DNA of 64,000 bases from Pseudomonadota bacterium. Its GTDB lineage: Bacteria; Pseudomonadota; Alphaproteobacteria; Sphingomonadales; Sphingomonadaceae. The DNA lies in NCBI GenBank assembly GCA_023423655.1, contig JAFAFE010000006.1:1-64000 (forward strand), read 5' to 3'. Positions 35,144 through 44,287 of this stretch are shown here, piece after piece. The notes under the pieces were generated by a model. The model was not told the DNA's origin. It saw only the letters and a program-made list of their open reading frames with translations, and did no database searches. Numbering within the stretch: the stretch's first letter is position 1; each line of letters opens with the position of its first letter. The position numbers were made by a program, and so were the translations under genes.

Positions 35144-36738
35144 TGGCAAGCGCGGCATCCTCTCCTTCCGGCAGTCCGTCTAAGGGAGCGGCGAGCGCGG
35201 CAACACCTGCGCCGTTCCGCGATGTGCCAGCGCTGCCGGTCGAAAATCGCTGGCTGCTCACCATCGGGGTGATGGCGGCGGTGCTGATGCAAATCCTCGA
35301 CGCAACCATCGCCAATGTCGCGCTGCCGCATATGCAGACCAGTCTTGGCGCCACGTCGGAAACCGTGACTTGGGTGTTGACCAGCTATATTGTGGCCGCC
35401 GCAATTGCGACGCCGGTGACCGGCTGGCTGGCCGAACGGCTCGGTTCGCGCAATCTTTTCCTCATAGCGACCGGCGGATTTGTTATCGCCTCGATGCTGT
35501 GCGGCATGTCGTTCGGCTTGACCGAAATGGTCTTTTTCCGCGTCGCGCAAGGCATATTCGGTGCCTTTTTGGGGCCGCTATCGCAAACCGTGATGATGGA
35601 CATCAACAAGCCGTCACAGCAAGGAAAGGCCATGTCGATCTGGGGCATGGGCATCATGATCGGGCCGGTCGCAGGCCCGTTGCTTGGCGGCTGGTTGACC
35701 GAAAATTATAATTGGCGCTGGGTTTTTTATGTCAATCTGCCGGTGGGCGTAATCACTTTTGCGATCCTTTGGGCGTTACTGCCCTCGCGTCCCAAGACAG
35801 AGCGCAGCTTTGATGGCGTCGGCTTTTCCATGCTCGCGCTGGGCCTTGCGGCCTTCCAGCTCATGCTTGACCGCGGGCAGAGCGAGGATTGGTGGCAATC
35901 TGCCGAAATCCTCATCGAAGGCGCGGTCGCCATCGCGATGCTGTGGATGGTCACCATCCATTTCGCCACCTCCAAACAGCCCCTGTTCGAACGCACCTTG
36001 TTCAAGGACCGTAATCTGGTGATGGCGGGCATTTTGATGGCCATCATCGGCATGACAGTGATGACGCCAATGGCGCTGTTACCCGCGATGCTGCAAACTT
36101 TGTTCAACTATCCGGTAATCGACACCGGCCTAGTCCTTGCCCCACGCGGGGTTGGCACCTTCGTAACGATGGCGCTGTCCGGCTATCTGATGGGCAAGGT
36201 CGATACACGCTGGACGATTGTGTCGGGCATCCTCCTGTCAGCGCTGTCCATGTATTTGATGGCGCATTGGAATCTGGAGATCAGCCAAGAGCAGATCATC
36301 ATGACCGGTTTCCTCCAAGGCCTTGGCATGGGACTGGTATTCATGCCGGTCAATGCGCTGGCCTTTGCGACATTGCCCCAGAAATTCCGCACCGATGGCG
36401 CCAGCCTGATGAACCTGTTGCGAAGCTTGGGCGGCGCAGTCGGCATCTCGATTGCCACCACTTTGCTCGCCCAAAATGCCCAGACCGCGCACGAGAAAAT
36501 CGGCGCGAATGTGACACAGCAGACCATTTCCAGCCTCAACGTCTATGACATTACCCGCTTCGGCGCGCCCGGCCAGTCGGTCATTGCGATGGTCAATGCC
36601 GAGGTCACGAAACAGGCTTATATGATTGCCTATCTCAATGATTTTTACCTGATGGCGGGGATTTCGCTCCTAGCCATTCCGCTGGTTTTCCTCCTCAAAA
36701 CACCCAAGGGCAAGATGGAGGTTATTCACGCCGAATGA
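35143..36738 (+). CDS. emrB: EmrB/QacA-type MFS drug:proton antiporter (DHA2)
   Basis: A 531-residue 14-helix major-facilitator exporter. The first helix region (GVMAAVLMQILDATIANVALP) with its conserved Asp, the motif-A loop GWLAERLGSRNLFL and motif C (GMGIMIGPVAGPLLGGWLTE) identify the DHA2 group. With EmrA it should pump hydrophobic drugs or toxic phenolics across both membranes, under control of the MarR gene upstream. Confidence 0.94.
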   Translation: MASAASSPSGSPSKGAASAATPAPFRDVPALPVENRWLLTIGVMAAVLMQILDATIANVALPHMQTSLGATSETVTWVLTSYIVAAAIATPVTGWLAERLGSRNLFLIATGGFVIASMLCGMSFGLTEMVFFRVAQGIFGAFLGPLSQTVMMDINKPSQQGKAMSIWGMGIMIGPVAGPLLGGWLTENYNWRWVFYVNLPVGVITFAILWALLPSRPKTERSFDGVGFSMLALGLAAFQLMLDRGQSEDWWQSAEILIEGAVAIAMLWMVTIHFATSKQPLFERTLFKDRNLVMAGILMAIIGMTVMTPMALLPAMLQTLFNYPVIDTGLVLAPRGVGTFVTMALSGYLMGKVDTRWTIVSGILLSALSMYLMAHWNLEISQEQIIMTGFLQGLGMGLVFMPVNALAFATLPQKFRTDGASLMNLLRSLGGAVGISIATTLLAQNAQTAHEKIGANVTQQTISSLNVYDITRFGAPGQSVIAMVNAEVTKQAYMIAYLNDFYLMAGISLLAIPLVFLLKTPKGKMEVIHAE

Positions 36739-36817
36739 CAGGGGAAAGCGGATGAAAGTGCTGCTTACGCCCCTCATCCGTCTTGACGGCACACGCCCTG
36801 CGCGACACTATGGAGCT

Positions 36818-37414
36818 ATGAAAAAAGCCCATCTTGTTTCAACCGCTTGCCTCGGTTTTCTCGCACTTGCCGCCTGCAGGCAAGAGCCGCTTCGCCCCGA
36901 AAATCCGCCCCCGCCGCCAGCACCATCGCAGCCAGTTACGCTGATTGGCGAAGAGCGGGCGCTCCTCGAATGGCGCGGCGCGGATAATCGCGAAAGCTGC
37001 GCACCGCTGGCTCTGGCGAGCGATGGCGGCAAAGGCGGCGGCGTGCGCGCAGCGGATTTTGCGGGTGGCTGGGCGATTGCCTTTGACCTGCCCGGCACGC
37101 GCAGCGCCTATGGGGTTGCCGGGGTAGGCCTCCTCAACAGCGACAATGACAGCATCGCGCAAAAGCGTCAGGAGCTTCAAAAGCAATGGCCCTATTTCCG
37201 CGAAATTGCGGGCCTTCCTGCTCCAGCCTTTGCTGGCTATGGTCTCCAAGCCGCGAAGCCCTACCCTGCCGCTAATCCCGATGGCACAGGCTTGGATAGT
37301 CTCGCCTATCTTCGCGTTGACGGGCAGAAATGCATGTATAATGTGTGGAGCAAATTGGGCCGCGCCCATCTTGAACATTTGCTCGACAATTTGCGGGTGG
37401 TGGAGCGGCGCTAA
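36818..37414 (+). CDS. Hypothetical lipoprotein
   Basis: A 198-residue protein with lipobox LAAC near residue 20 after a short signal (MKKAHLVSTACLGFLALAAC), then a Pro-rich linker and a globular domain containing four Cys, likely two disulfides (ESCAPLALAS, GQKCMYNVWS). The ATG at 36818 is chosen because it opens the signal sequence. It follows emrB by 80 bases but faces asd, with no link to efflux apparent. Family not recognised. Confidence 0.7.
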   Translation: MKKAHLVSTACLGFLALAACRQEPLRPENPPPPPAPSQPVTLIGEERALLEWRGADNRESCAPLALASDGGKGGGVRAADFAGGWAIAFDLPGTRSAYGVAGVGLLNSDNDSIAQKRQELQKQWPYFREIAGLPAPAFAGYGLQAAKPYPAANPDGTGLDSLAYLRVDGQKCMYNVWSKLGRAHLEHLLDNLRVVERR

Positions 37415-37429
37415 CCGCTCCCTTCCCCC

Positions 37430-38455
37430 TTAACCTTTCTTCAAATGGCGGCGGCCGAGCAATTCGGCGATTTGCACCGCATTCAAGGCCGCGCCTTTGC
37501 GCAGATTGTCCGACACGCACCACAGGTTGAGCCCGTTATCGACGGTGGAATCATCGCGCACACGGCTCACAAAGGTCGCATAATCGCCAACCGCTTCGAT
37601 CGGCGTCACATAGCCACCATCTTCGCGCTTATCGACCAGCATCACGCCGGGAGCTTCGCGCAGGATAGCTTGCGCTTCTTCCGCCGGAAGCTCTTTTTCC
37701 ATCTCGATATTGATCGATTCCGAATGGCCGACAAAGACCGGCACGCGCACGCATGTTGCGGTGACTTTGATCTTGGGGTCGAGAATTTTCTTGGTTTCCG
37801 CGACCATTTTCCATTCTTCCTTGGTCGAACCATCTTCAAGGAAAACATCGATATGCGGGATCACGTTGAACGCGATCTGCTTGGTGAATTTCTTATTCTC
37901 CTTGGGGTCGCCGACAAAGATGGCGCGCGTCTGTTCGAACAGTTCGTCCATCCCTTCCTTACCCGCGCCCGATACCGACTGGTAGGTCGACACCACCACG
38001 CGCTTGATCGTCGCTGCATCATGGAGGGGCTTTAGAGCCACCACCATTTGCGCGGTCGAACAGTTGGGATTGGCGATGATATTTTTCTTCGTATAGCCGT
38101 CAATCGCATCCGGATTCACTTCCGGCACGATGAGCGGCACGTCCGGATCCATGCGATAGAGCGAGCTATTGTCGATAACCACGCAGCCCGCCGCTGCAGC
38201 CTTGGGCGCATATGCTTTGGTCGGGCCGGAGCCAGCCGCGAACAGCGCAATATCCCAGCCGCTAAAATCGAAATGTTCGATATTTTTGACCGTGAGGGCT
38301 TTGCCAGTGTCTCCGAAATCAATAATATTGCCGGTCGAGCGCGCCGAAGCGACCGCCGCCAGTTCCTCAATCGGAAACTCGCGTTCGGCAAGGATATTCA
38401 ACATTTCACGACCGACATTTCCGGTCGCACCGACTACAACGACACGATAACCCAA
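37430..38455 (-). CDS. asd: Aspartate-semialdehyde dehydrogenase
   Basis: Reduces aspartyl-phosphate to the semialdehyde, the branch point to lysine/diaminopimelate, threonine and methionine. The 341 residues have the NADP loop VVVVGATGNVGREML, catalytic Cys132 in NPNCSTAQMV and the His of VGHSESINIE. The start is TTG at 38455, seven bases after AGGAGAA; the in-frame ATG 16 codons upstream lacks family similarity. Confidence 0.95.
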   Translation of the reverse strand: MGYRVVVVGATGNVGREMLNILAEREFPIEELAAVASARSTGNIIDFGDTGKALTVKNIEHFDFSGWDIALFAAGSGPTKAYAPKAAAAGCVVIDNSSLYRMDPDVPLIVPEVNPDAIDGYTKKNIIANPNCSTAQMVVALKPLHDAATIKRVVVSTYQSVSGAGKEGMDELFEQTRAIFVGDPKENKKFTKQIAFNVIPHIDVFLEDGSTKEEWKMVAETKKILDPKIKVTATCVRVPVFVGHSESINIEMEKELPAEEAQAILREAPGVMLVDKREDGGYVTPIEAVGDYATFVSRVRDDSTVDNGLNLWCVSDNLRKGAALNAVQIAELLGRRHLKKG

Positions 38456-38588
38456 TTCAGCTTCTCCTGTGGGCAAGAGTGGATTTGCGATCCTTGGCCC
38501 CATTCCCTGAAAGCGGGGCTTTAGCGGATTGCAGCCGCGCGCGCAAAAACAATGTTGCGGTGCGGCATAAACTTATTCTTGTAGGGTA

Positions 38589-38897
38589 TCACGCCATGCG
38601 GATCGGCGTCGGATCGCCTAACTCTTCGACCAGCTCGCGATAGGCGTCCGCACGCGCCGCGAACCAGTCGCGGGTGAGCGCATCGGCATCCCCTTCGTCC
38701 AGTCCTTCCAGCAGACCTGCAAGAAGTTTTTCATCGTCACCCAAGGCGATTTTCGCGAGCAAGGGTGTCGCATCCACCCCGCGGCGCGCGGCAAACAAGC
38801 GGACATTGCGAACCCGCTGGCGAAATTCAAAATCATCCAGCCTCGCGCTTTCAAACTCGCCCTTACGCAGCAACATCGCGCGCAGATCGAACACCAT
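38589..38897 (-). CDS. Hypothetical helical protein
   Basis: A 102-residue, acidic, all-helical cytoplasmic protein (FEFRQRVRNVRLFAARRG, LLAGLLEGLDEGDADAL). It starts at ATG 38897 after GGAAGG. No signal peptide or metal motif. It lies upstream of asd on the same strand, 130 bases away, and I do not recognise the family. Confidence 0.62.
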   Translation of the reverse strand: MVFDLRAMLLRKGEFESARLDDFEFRQRVRNVRLFAARRGVDATPLLAKIALGDDEKLLAGLLEGLDEGDADALTRDWFAARADAYRELVEELGDPTPIRMA

Positions 38898-38911
38898 CGG
38901 CCATCATCCTT

Positions 38912-38943
38912 CCGATACCAATATGGGCCGATACCAATATGGG
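38912..38943. repeat. Tandem 16-base duplication
   Basis: CCGATACCAATATGGG is present twice without spacing (38912-38927, 38928-38943), in the 104-base gap between two diverging genes. It therefore lies in the promoter region of the small helical protein and of the VOC gene. It may be a recent slippage product or a doubled operator. Confidence 0.9.
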
Positions 38944-39001
38944 GAATGGTGCATTTCCATACAATATCGACAGCGTCGCGGGGAAGGTTTAAAACAGGCT
39001 T

Positions 39002-39366
39002 ATGCTGCACCATGTCTCGCTTTGCAGTTCCGATATTGACCGGTCACGGCGCTTTTACGACCCCGTGATGGCGGCGCTCGGCTTGCGCAACACCTTTAAT
39101 GTTCCGGAGGCGATCGGCTATGGCGCGGGTATTACTGTGTTTAGCCTCAACCTCCCAACAAACGGTGAAAAGGCAACGCCGGGCAATGGCGTGCATATCG
39201 CCTTTGAAGAAAAGCGCGCGTATGTGGATGCTTTTTACCGGATTGCCTTAGCGCATGGTGGCACTGCGGATGGCCCGCCCGGCCTGCGACCGGCCTATGA
39301 CGCGCAGCTTTCGTGTATGACCCCGACGGCAACAAGATTGAAGCCCTGACCTTGCTCGCGCAATAA
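39002..39366 (+). pseudogene. VOC-family (glyoxalase-like) gene with a 3' frameshift
   Basis: The frame starts as a clean VOC metalloprotein (MLHHVSLCSSDIDRSRRFYDPVMAALG, then GVHIAFEEKRAYVDAFYRIALAHGG). At PAYDAQ it leaves the family pattern and ends after 115 residues in an unrelated tail. Shifting frame at 39304 restores the expected ending AAFVYDPDGNKIEALTLLAQ, with a stop at 39364-39366. About ten bases coding for the usual HYY seem to be lost. The last metal ligand lies in the shifted part, so the product is probably inactive. An intact relative is at 62143-62529. Confidence 0.85.
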
Positions 39367-39468
39367 TGTCGGTATTACACTTATTCTATTACTGACAGAA
39401 AACCGCCTGCCCTGCGAAATGCGGGACAGGCGGCTGTCTATACGATAAAATTGTTAATTTGACGCATT

Positions 39469-39672
39469 TCAGCCAGAACTATCATTATACCAATCGTCAA
39501 CATCACGTTTGACCTGGTCCTTAGCAAGGCCATAGCGTTCCTGAATCCGGCCTTCAAGCTGCTCGCGATTGCCGTTAATCTGGTCAAGCTCGTCATCGGT
39601 AAGCTCGCCCCATTTTTCCTTCACCTTGCCCTTGAACTGTTTCCAGTTTCCTTCAACGCGGTTCCAGTCCAT
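39469..39672 (-). CDS. CsbD-like stress protein
   Basis: A 67-residue hydrophilic protein: WNRVEGNWKQFKGKVKEKWGELTDDELDQINGNREQLEGRIQERYG is the CsbD signature. Such proteins accumulate in general stress and stationary phase; their mechanism is unknown. ATG 39672 follows AGGAGACG; the longer open frame upstream is not family-like. Confidence 0.93.
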   Translation of the reverse strand: MDWNRVEGNWKQFKGKVKEKWGELTDDELDQINGNREQLEGRIQERYGLAKDQVKRDVDDWYNDSSG

Positions 39673-39786
39673 TGTTCGTCTCCTATGTCGGTTGCAGATG
39701 CACCACCAACCGACAAGCCCCGCCACCCGTTCCCGCAAATCATATTGATTTAGGTTTATTTTCTCTCAGAAGAGCTTTGGCGCGCC

Positions 39787-40434
39787 TCACACGCGCCAGC
39801 GGAAATGGCCGGTAAGTTTATGGTCGAACAGGGCGGCTTCTTCTTGGGTACCGTTGCCGATATTGTGGATGATGAGCGGCTCACCCGAAGGCGTCACGCG
39901 GTCGGAGATGATGCCGATATGGGGGAGCTTATTGCTGATCATCGCGGTAAAAATCTCGCCGGGGCGCCAGCTTTGCGGGTCCGTCGTGAGCGGCAGCTTG
40001 GCCGATTGGCGCGCAAAATAGGTTTCAAGATTCGGCACACGGCGATGGTCAATATTGCGGTCGGGACGCGCGAGGCCCCAACGCTTGGGGTAGGCTGCAA
40101 AGGCGCTGCGCATATCGGCATTGACGAGGCTTTGTAGGTCAATGCCGAACGCATCGCGATAGGCGCGGATGACAACATCGGTGCATACGCCTTTTTCACG
40201 CGGCACATCGCCATTAGGGAAGGCCAAGCTTGTGTAGGCCGGATCATAATGGAGCGTCACGCCAATCTGCTGGCGTGACGCCGCGATGAGTTTGGCAGCG
40301 GCGTCATTGGCCGAGCGTCGTGCGGGTGCGGCGGAGCCGGATTGCGCGGGTGTTTGCGCGGTTATTTTGTCCTCGCCGCACGCCGCAATGAAGAAGGCGG
40401 TGGTGCCTGCGATAAAATGGCGACGGGTCAGCAT
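39787..40434 (-). CDS. DUF1287-domain lipoprotein or Tat-exported protein
   Basis: A 215-residue exported protein. It opens MLTRRHFIAGTTAFFIAACG, which has both a twin Arg and a lipobox (IAAC), so export may be Tat-type with lipidation. The DUF1287 core reads EKGVCTDVVIRAYRDAFGIDLQSLV, HRRVPNLETYF and PHIGIISD. The fold is related to NlpC/P60-like amidases (Cys and His candidates in GVCTD and LPHIGI), so a cell-wall role is plausible but unproven. Start ATG 40434. Confidence 0.82.
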   Translation of the reverse strand: MLTRRHFIAGTTAFFIAACGEDKITAQTPAQSGSAAPARRSANDAAAKLIAASRQQIGVTLHYDPAYTSLAFPNGDVPREKGVCTDVVIRAYRDAFGIDLQSLVNADMRSAFAAYPKRWGLARPDRNIDHRRVPNLETYFARQSAKLPLTTDPQSWRPGEIFTAMISNKLPHIGIISDRVTPSGEPLIIHNIGNGTQEEAALFDHKLTGHFRWRV

Positions 40435-40559
40435 GGCGGTTATCCTTATCAGCCTTTCTTCCTTTGCCGCTCCCACTACGGCGGGAGCGAAAAAACCTTC
40501 TCCCCTTGTGGGAAAAGGATAGGGGGCCTTATCGCGCAGCAATTAGGCGGACTTTGATG

Positions 40560-40690
40560 AGGGGATGCGAGGAAAAGCCTCGCGCGATTGCCTAGGACAA
40601 TCGCTTACCCCTCTCCCAGCTACGACTAACGAACAAATTCGTAAGTCTTCGCAACCCTCTCCCGCAAGGGAAGAGGGGTTTTTTGAGTCC
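40560..40690. repeat. Intergenic hairpin cluster
   Basis: Three hairpins follow one another: GATTG/CAATC at about 40588-40604, GACTaACGAA-caaa-TTCGTaAGTC at 40623-40646, and CCCTCTCCC-gcaa-GGGAAGAGGG followed by six T (40655-40684). The last resembles a terminator pointing right, but both flanking genes run left, so I treat the cluster as sphingomonad palindromic repeat DNA. Confidence 0.55.
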
Positions 40691-40712
40691 CACTTTCCTG
40701 TCGCGCCGCTTC

Positions 40713-43151
40713 CTACTTCCGGTCCTGCTTCCGGTCCTTCACCGTCCGGTTCAAAAATGCCTCGATCGTGCGCTGCATATGCAAGCCCACGCCCGGTCCG
40801 CCGACGCGGTGGGTTTGGCCGGGATAGAGCATGGTTTCAAACGGCACGCTGGCGCGCTGGAGTTTGGCCATGAGCGCGGTTGCATTGTCGAACACGACAT
40901 TATCATCGGCCATACCGTGAATGAGCAGCATCGGCGTGTTGATCCTAGCCGCATCGGGCAGCGCGCTCGCTTTGTCATAGGCGGCCTTGCCGTCCTTGCC
41001 GGTGGGCAAGCCCATATAGCGTTCGGTATAATGGGTGTCATAAAGTTCCCATTGCGTCACCGGCGCGCCCGATACGCCAGCCGCATAAAAGCCTTTGGGC
41101 GCGGCTTCGAGCAGCTTCAGCGTCATATAACCGCCATAGGACCAACCATAAATCGCCATGCGGTCGGGATCGACAAAGGGCTGTTTTTTAAGCCAGGCCG
41201 CGCCCGTCATTTGGTCTTCGACCTCGACCCCACCCATTTTGCGGTAAATCTGGTCTTCAAACGCCTTGCCACGGTCGGGCGAGCCGCGATTATCGAGGGT
41301 AAATACGATCCAGCCCTGCTGCGCATAATATTGGTGGAGCGCCGATCCCCATTTATTGCCGACCTGCCGCGAACCCGGACCACCATAATGGTGGATATAG
41401 ACGGGATAGCGTTGTCCGGCCTGCATATTGGCGGGCTTGATCAGCGAATAATAAAGCGGTGTGCCGTCCTTGGCTTTGATCGTGCCGAATTCAGTCGGCA
41501 GGTGGCGCGCCATATAGGGCGCATAGGGATGGTCCCCCGTAACCTTGTTTTCGGCAATCCATTTGACAAGCTTGCCATCACGGTCGGCCAGATAGACTTG
41601 CGGCGGCTGGCTGGTGGAGGAGCGCGTCACAATCATGCTGTTGGCCGCTTTGGGCAAGGTGGCGCTGTTGCTGAAACCGGGTTCGGTAACGCGGGTCATG
41701 CCTGCGCCTTTGGCTCCGGCCCCCTTGCTCAAGGATGTCCAGTAAAGCTGCGGCTCCAGCGGGGTTTCGCGATTGCCGATGAAATAGATGCGATCGCCCG
41801 CTTCATCGACGGCGGCGATTTTATTGACTTCCCATTTGCCGCTGGTGAGCGCGCGCCATTTGCCGTTTTTGATATGGTAGATATGGCGGAACCCCGACTT
41901 TTCGGACGTCCACAGAAGGCTCCCGTCAGCGAGCGATTGGAAATCGTCCGACAGGTTGGTGAAATTTTTCTGCGCGTCGGAAAAGACCAACCGCGTCTTG
42001 CCAGTCAGCGGATCGGCGGCGAGCAGGTCGATATGTTTTTGCAAACGGTCCTGTCGCTGGACGTAGAGCGTTTTGCCGTCACGCGACCAGTTGACGCGCG
42101 CAAGATAAATATCGCGGTTGGGGCCAAGGTCGACCTTGACCTTACCCGATCCGTCGGGGCGCATGACATAAAGGTCGACAATGGCGTTGGGCGTCCCGGC
42201 CTTGGGATAGCGTTGGTTGAAAACCTTGGTGCCATCCGCGCCGATTGCCGCGCGGCTGACAATGCCGACCGGACTGTCATCGACCCGTGCCACCGCGATG
42301 AAGCTGTCATCAGGCGACCACCAATGGCCGGTCATGCGGTGCATTTCTTCCTGCGCAACAAATTCGGCCACGCCCCAACTCACCGTATCGGTGCCTTTGT
42401 CTGTAATCTGGCGCGGCGCGCCTGCTGCGCTCCCCAGCGGGGCGACGAAGAGCCCGCCATCCTTGACGAAGCTCAATGCCGTGCCGCGGCGGCTGACGGT
42501 CGGGTTGAGCGCGCCATTGGCGCTCGCGGGCAAGCGCGTGACCTTGCCATCTTCGTTGCCGCCGACCGCGACCAACAGCAATTCGCCGTTGAGCGGGGCC
42601 AAAATCGCGCGGCCATCCGGCGTCCATTGATAGCTGATAAGGCCTTTGGAGCCGCCGAGCCGCAGCCGTTCGCGCTGCATTTTCTCCGCTTCGCTCAATT
42701 CGCCGCCGCCGCTAATCGCCTTGGTATCGATGAGCATCCGTTCCTGACCGGTTGCAGGGTCAATGCTCCACAAATCGCTGCGCTCGCGTTCATCGGCGCG
42801 CGGTTTGAGATAGGTAAGCTGTGTCCCATCGGGCGAGAACATGAGCATGGTCGGCGTCGATCCGGCAAGCGACCCGCCTTCTTCAATGCGTTCCAGCGTG
42901 AGGCGGCCATCCTGCATCGGCGCAGGCGCGGGAGACGTCGCGCCATCCTTGCGCTTGGCAGATTGCGCCTTGGGCTTGCCTTTGCGCGTCGCATCGCGCT
43001 TATCTTCATGGTCGGGTGAAGCGGTGGCCATGCTATTCTCCTGTCCGGCAGGTTGCGCCCGGACCATAGTAGCTTCCATAGGCTTTGCCGCTAGCGGCTG
43101 CATCCCAATCAATGCAGCCAAGGCCACCCCGCTTTTCAACCATGCTGACAT
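40713..43151 (-). CDS. S9-family dipeptidyl-peptidase IV, exported
   Basis: An 812-residue prolyl-oligopeptidase-family enzyme with signal peptide MSAWLKSGVALAALIGMQPLAA. An eight-bladed propeller (DPP4 N-terminal domain) precedes the catalytic domain, with nucleophile Ser near 669 in YGWSYGGYMT, the acid in GMADDNVVF and the His near 779 in GQTHRVGG. Expected in the periplasm, releasing X-Pro dipeptides from peptides. ATG 43151 follows AGGGAGAGACAGGA; an ATG ten codons upstream is less likely. Confidence 0.93.
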   Translation of the reverse strand: MSAWLKSGVALAALIGMQPLAAKPMEATMVRAQPAGQENSMATASPDHEDKRDATRKGKPKAQSAKRKDGATSPAPAPMQDGRLTLERIEEGGSLAGSTPTMLMFSPDGTQLTYLKPRADERERSDLWSIDPATGQERMLIDTKAISGGGELSEAEKMQRERLRLGGSKGLISYQWTPDGRAILAPLNGELLLVAVGGNEDGKVTRLPASANGALNPTVSRRGTALSFVKDGGLFVAPLGSAAGAPRQITDKGTDTVSWGVAEFVAQEEMHRMTGHWWSPDDSFIAVARVDDSPVGIVSRAAIGADGTKVFNQRYPKAGTPNAIVDLYVMRPDGSGKVKVDLGPNRDIYLARVNWSRDGKTLYVQRQDRLQKHIDLLAADPLTGKTRLVFSDAQKNFTNLSDDFQSLADGSLLWTSEKSGFRHIYHIKNGKWRALTSGKWEVNKIAAVDEAGDRIYFIGNRETPLEPQLYWTSLSKGAGAKGAGMTRVTEPGFSNSATLPKAANSMIVTRSSTSQPPQVYLADRDGKLVKWIAENKVTGDHPYAPYMARHLPTEFGTIKAKDGTPLYYSLIKPANMQAGQRYPVYIHHYGGPGSRQVGNKWGSALHQYYAQQGWIVFTLDNRGSPDRGKAFEDQIYRKMGGVEVEDQMTGAAWLKKQPFVDPDRMAIYGWSYGGYMTLKLLEAAPKGFYAAGVSGAPVTQWELYDTHYTERYMGLPTGKDGKAAYDKASALPDAARINTPMLLIHGMADDNVVFDNATALMAKLQRASVPFETMLYPGQTHRVGGPGVGLHMQRTIEAFLNRTVKDRKQDRK

Positions 43152-43375
43152 TCCTGTCTCTCCCTGAATCATATTACACAACAGGGGTAAATGCTGCGAC
43201 GGGCAGGAGCAAGGGCGATTGGAAGGAAAGTCCCTGCCTTTCTTGTCCGTTATTTCCTTAGCATCACAATAATATGATGTACGCGGAACCGGAATGTCCC
43301 TCGCTTGTTTGTCGCTTGGAGAGGAGAGCTGCAGGCCGGATGATGCCTGCGGCCCTCTTGCGAAAGGCTATCCCT

Positions 43376-44203
43376 ATGGCCGTTTCCGGAAATGGTTTTT
43401 CTCCCGCCGACGCCCGCCAACGACAGCAATATCTAAGCAAAGTTCCGGCGGTAACGCTGGGCTTTTGGGTCATCAAAATATTGGCGACTACGCTCGGCGA
43501 AACGGGCGGGGATAGCCTGTCGATGAGCTGGCTTGGCGAGACCACCGCACAGGCAGGCCAGTCCGGCCTTAACGGCTATCTTGTCTCCACGCTGATTTTC
43601 GGCGGCTTGTTGGTCGCGCTGGTTTTCGCGCAACTCCGCGCGCGGGCGTTCAATCCCTGGCTCTATTGGGCGACAATTATCGCATCGACCACCGCAGGGA
43701 CGACGCTTGCCGATTATGTTACCCGCTCCTTGGGGCTGGGCTATCCCGGCGGCTCCTTGCTGTTGCTCGCGCTGGTGCTTGGCACATTATTCGCTTGGAA
43801 GCGCGATATGGGCAGCATCAGCGTCGATAGCGTCACCACCCGCAAAGCCGAAGCCTATTATTGGACAACCATCACCTTTTCCCAAACGCTCGGCACCGCG
43901 CTTGGCGATTGGGTCGCGGATAGCAATGCGTGGACTTATATGGGCGGGGCGCTCATCTTTGGCGCGGCGTTGGTGGCGGTCTATTTGCTCTATAAATTCA
44001 CCAGCACATCGCGCGCAGGCCTGTTCTGGGCCGCCTTCATCCTGACCCGCCCCTTGGGCGCGACGGTAGGCGATTGGCTCGATAAGCCGGTCGCCAAAGG
44101 TGGCCTCGATTTCAGCCGCCCCTTGGCCTCGCTTGTGCTGGCCGTCGCCATCATCACCTTCATCGCTCTTCTGCCGCAGCGCGCGAGCGAGAGGGCGCAT
44201 TAG
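43376..44203 (+). CDS. COG4705/DUF347-repeat membrane protein
   Basis: A polytopic membrane protein of about 275 residues made of four tandem repeats, each a helix pair with a Gly-Asp or Ala-Asp motif: KILATTLGETGGD, ASTTAGTTLADYVT, SQTLGTALGDWVAD and TRPLGATVGDWLDK. This is the DUF347 pattern of uncharacterised membrane-anchored proteins. The start is uncertain: ATG 43376 opens the sensible sequence, with ATG 43340 and 43274 as longer options. Function unknown; the repeated acidic helix motif suggests cation transport. Confidence 0.82.
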   Translation: MAVSGNGFSPADARQRQQYLSKVPAVTLGFWVIKILATTLGETGGDSLSMSWLGETTAQAGQSGLNGYLVSTLIFGGLLVALVFAQLRARAFNPWLYWATIIASTTAGTTLADYVTRSLGLGYPGGSLLLLALVLGTLFAWKRDMGSISVDSVTTRKAEAYYWTTITFSQTLGTALGDWVADSNAWTYMGGALIFGAALVAVYLLYKFTSTSRAGLFWAAFILTRPLGATVGDWLDKPVAKGGLDFSRPLASLVLAVAIITFIALLPQRASERAH

Positions 44204-44287
44204 TCCTGAATATCTTTGGTTGGTGACACTGGTAAAATCCTATACGCTCTCATCCTGTAGCCGAAGGGAAATCAGCGAGGGGGATCA

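Noticed and set aside
40655..40684. Rightward rho-independent terminator
   Set aside because: The hairpin with six T looks like one, but no rightward gene ends here; it belongs to a repeat cluster.
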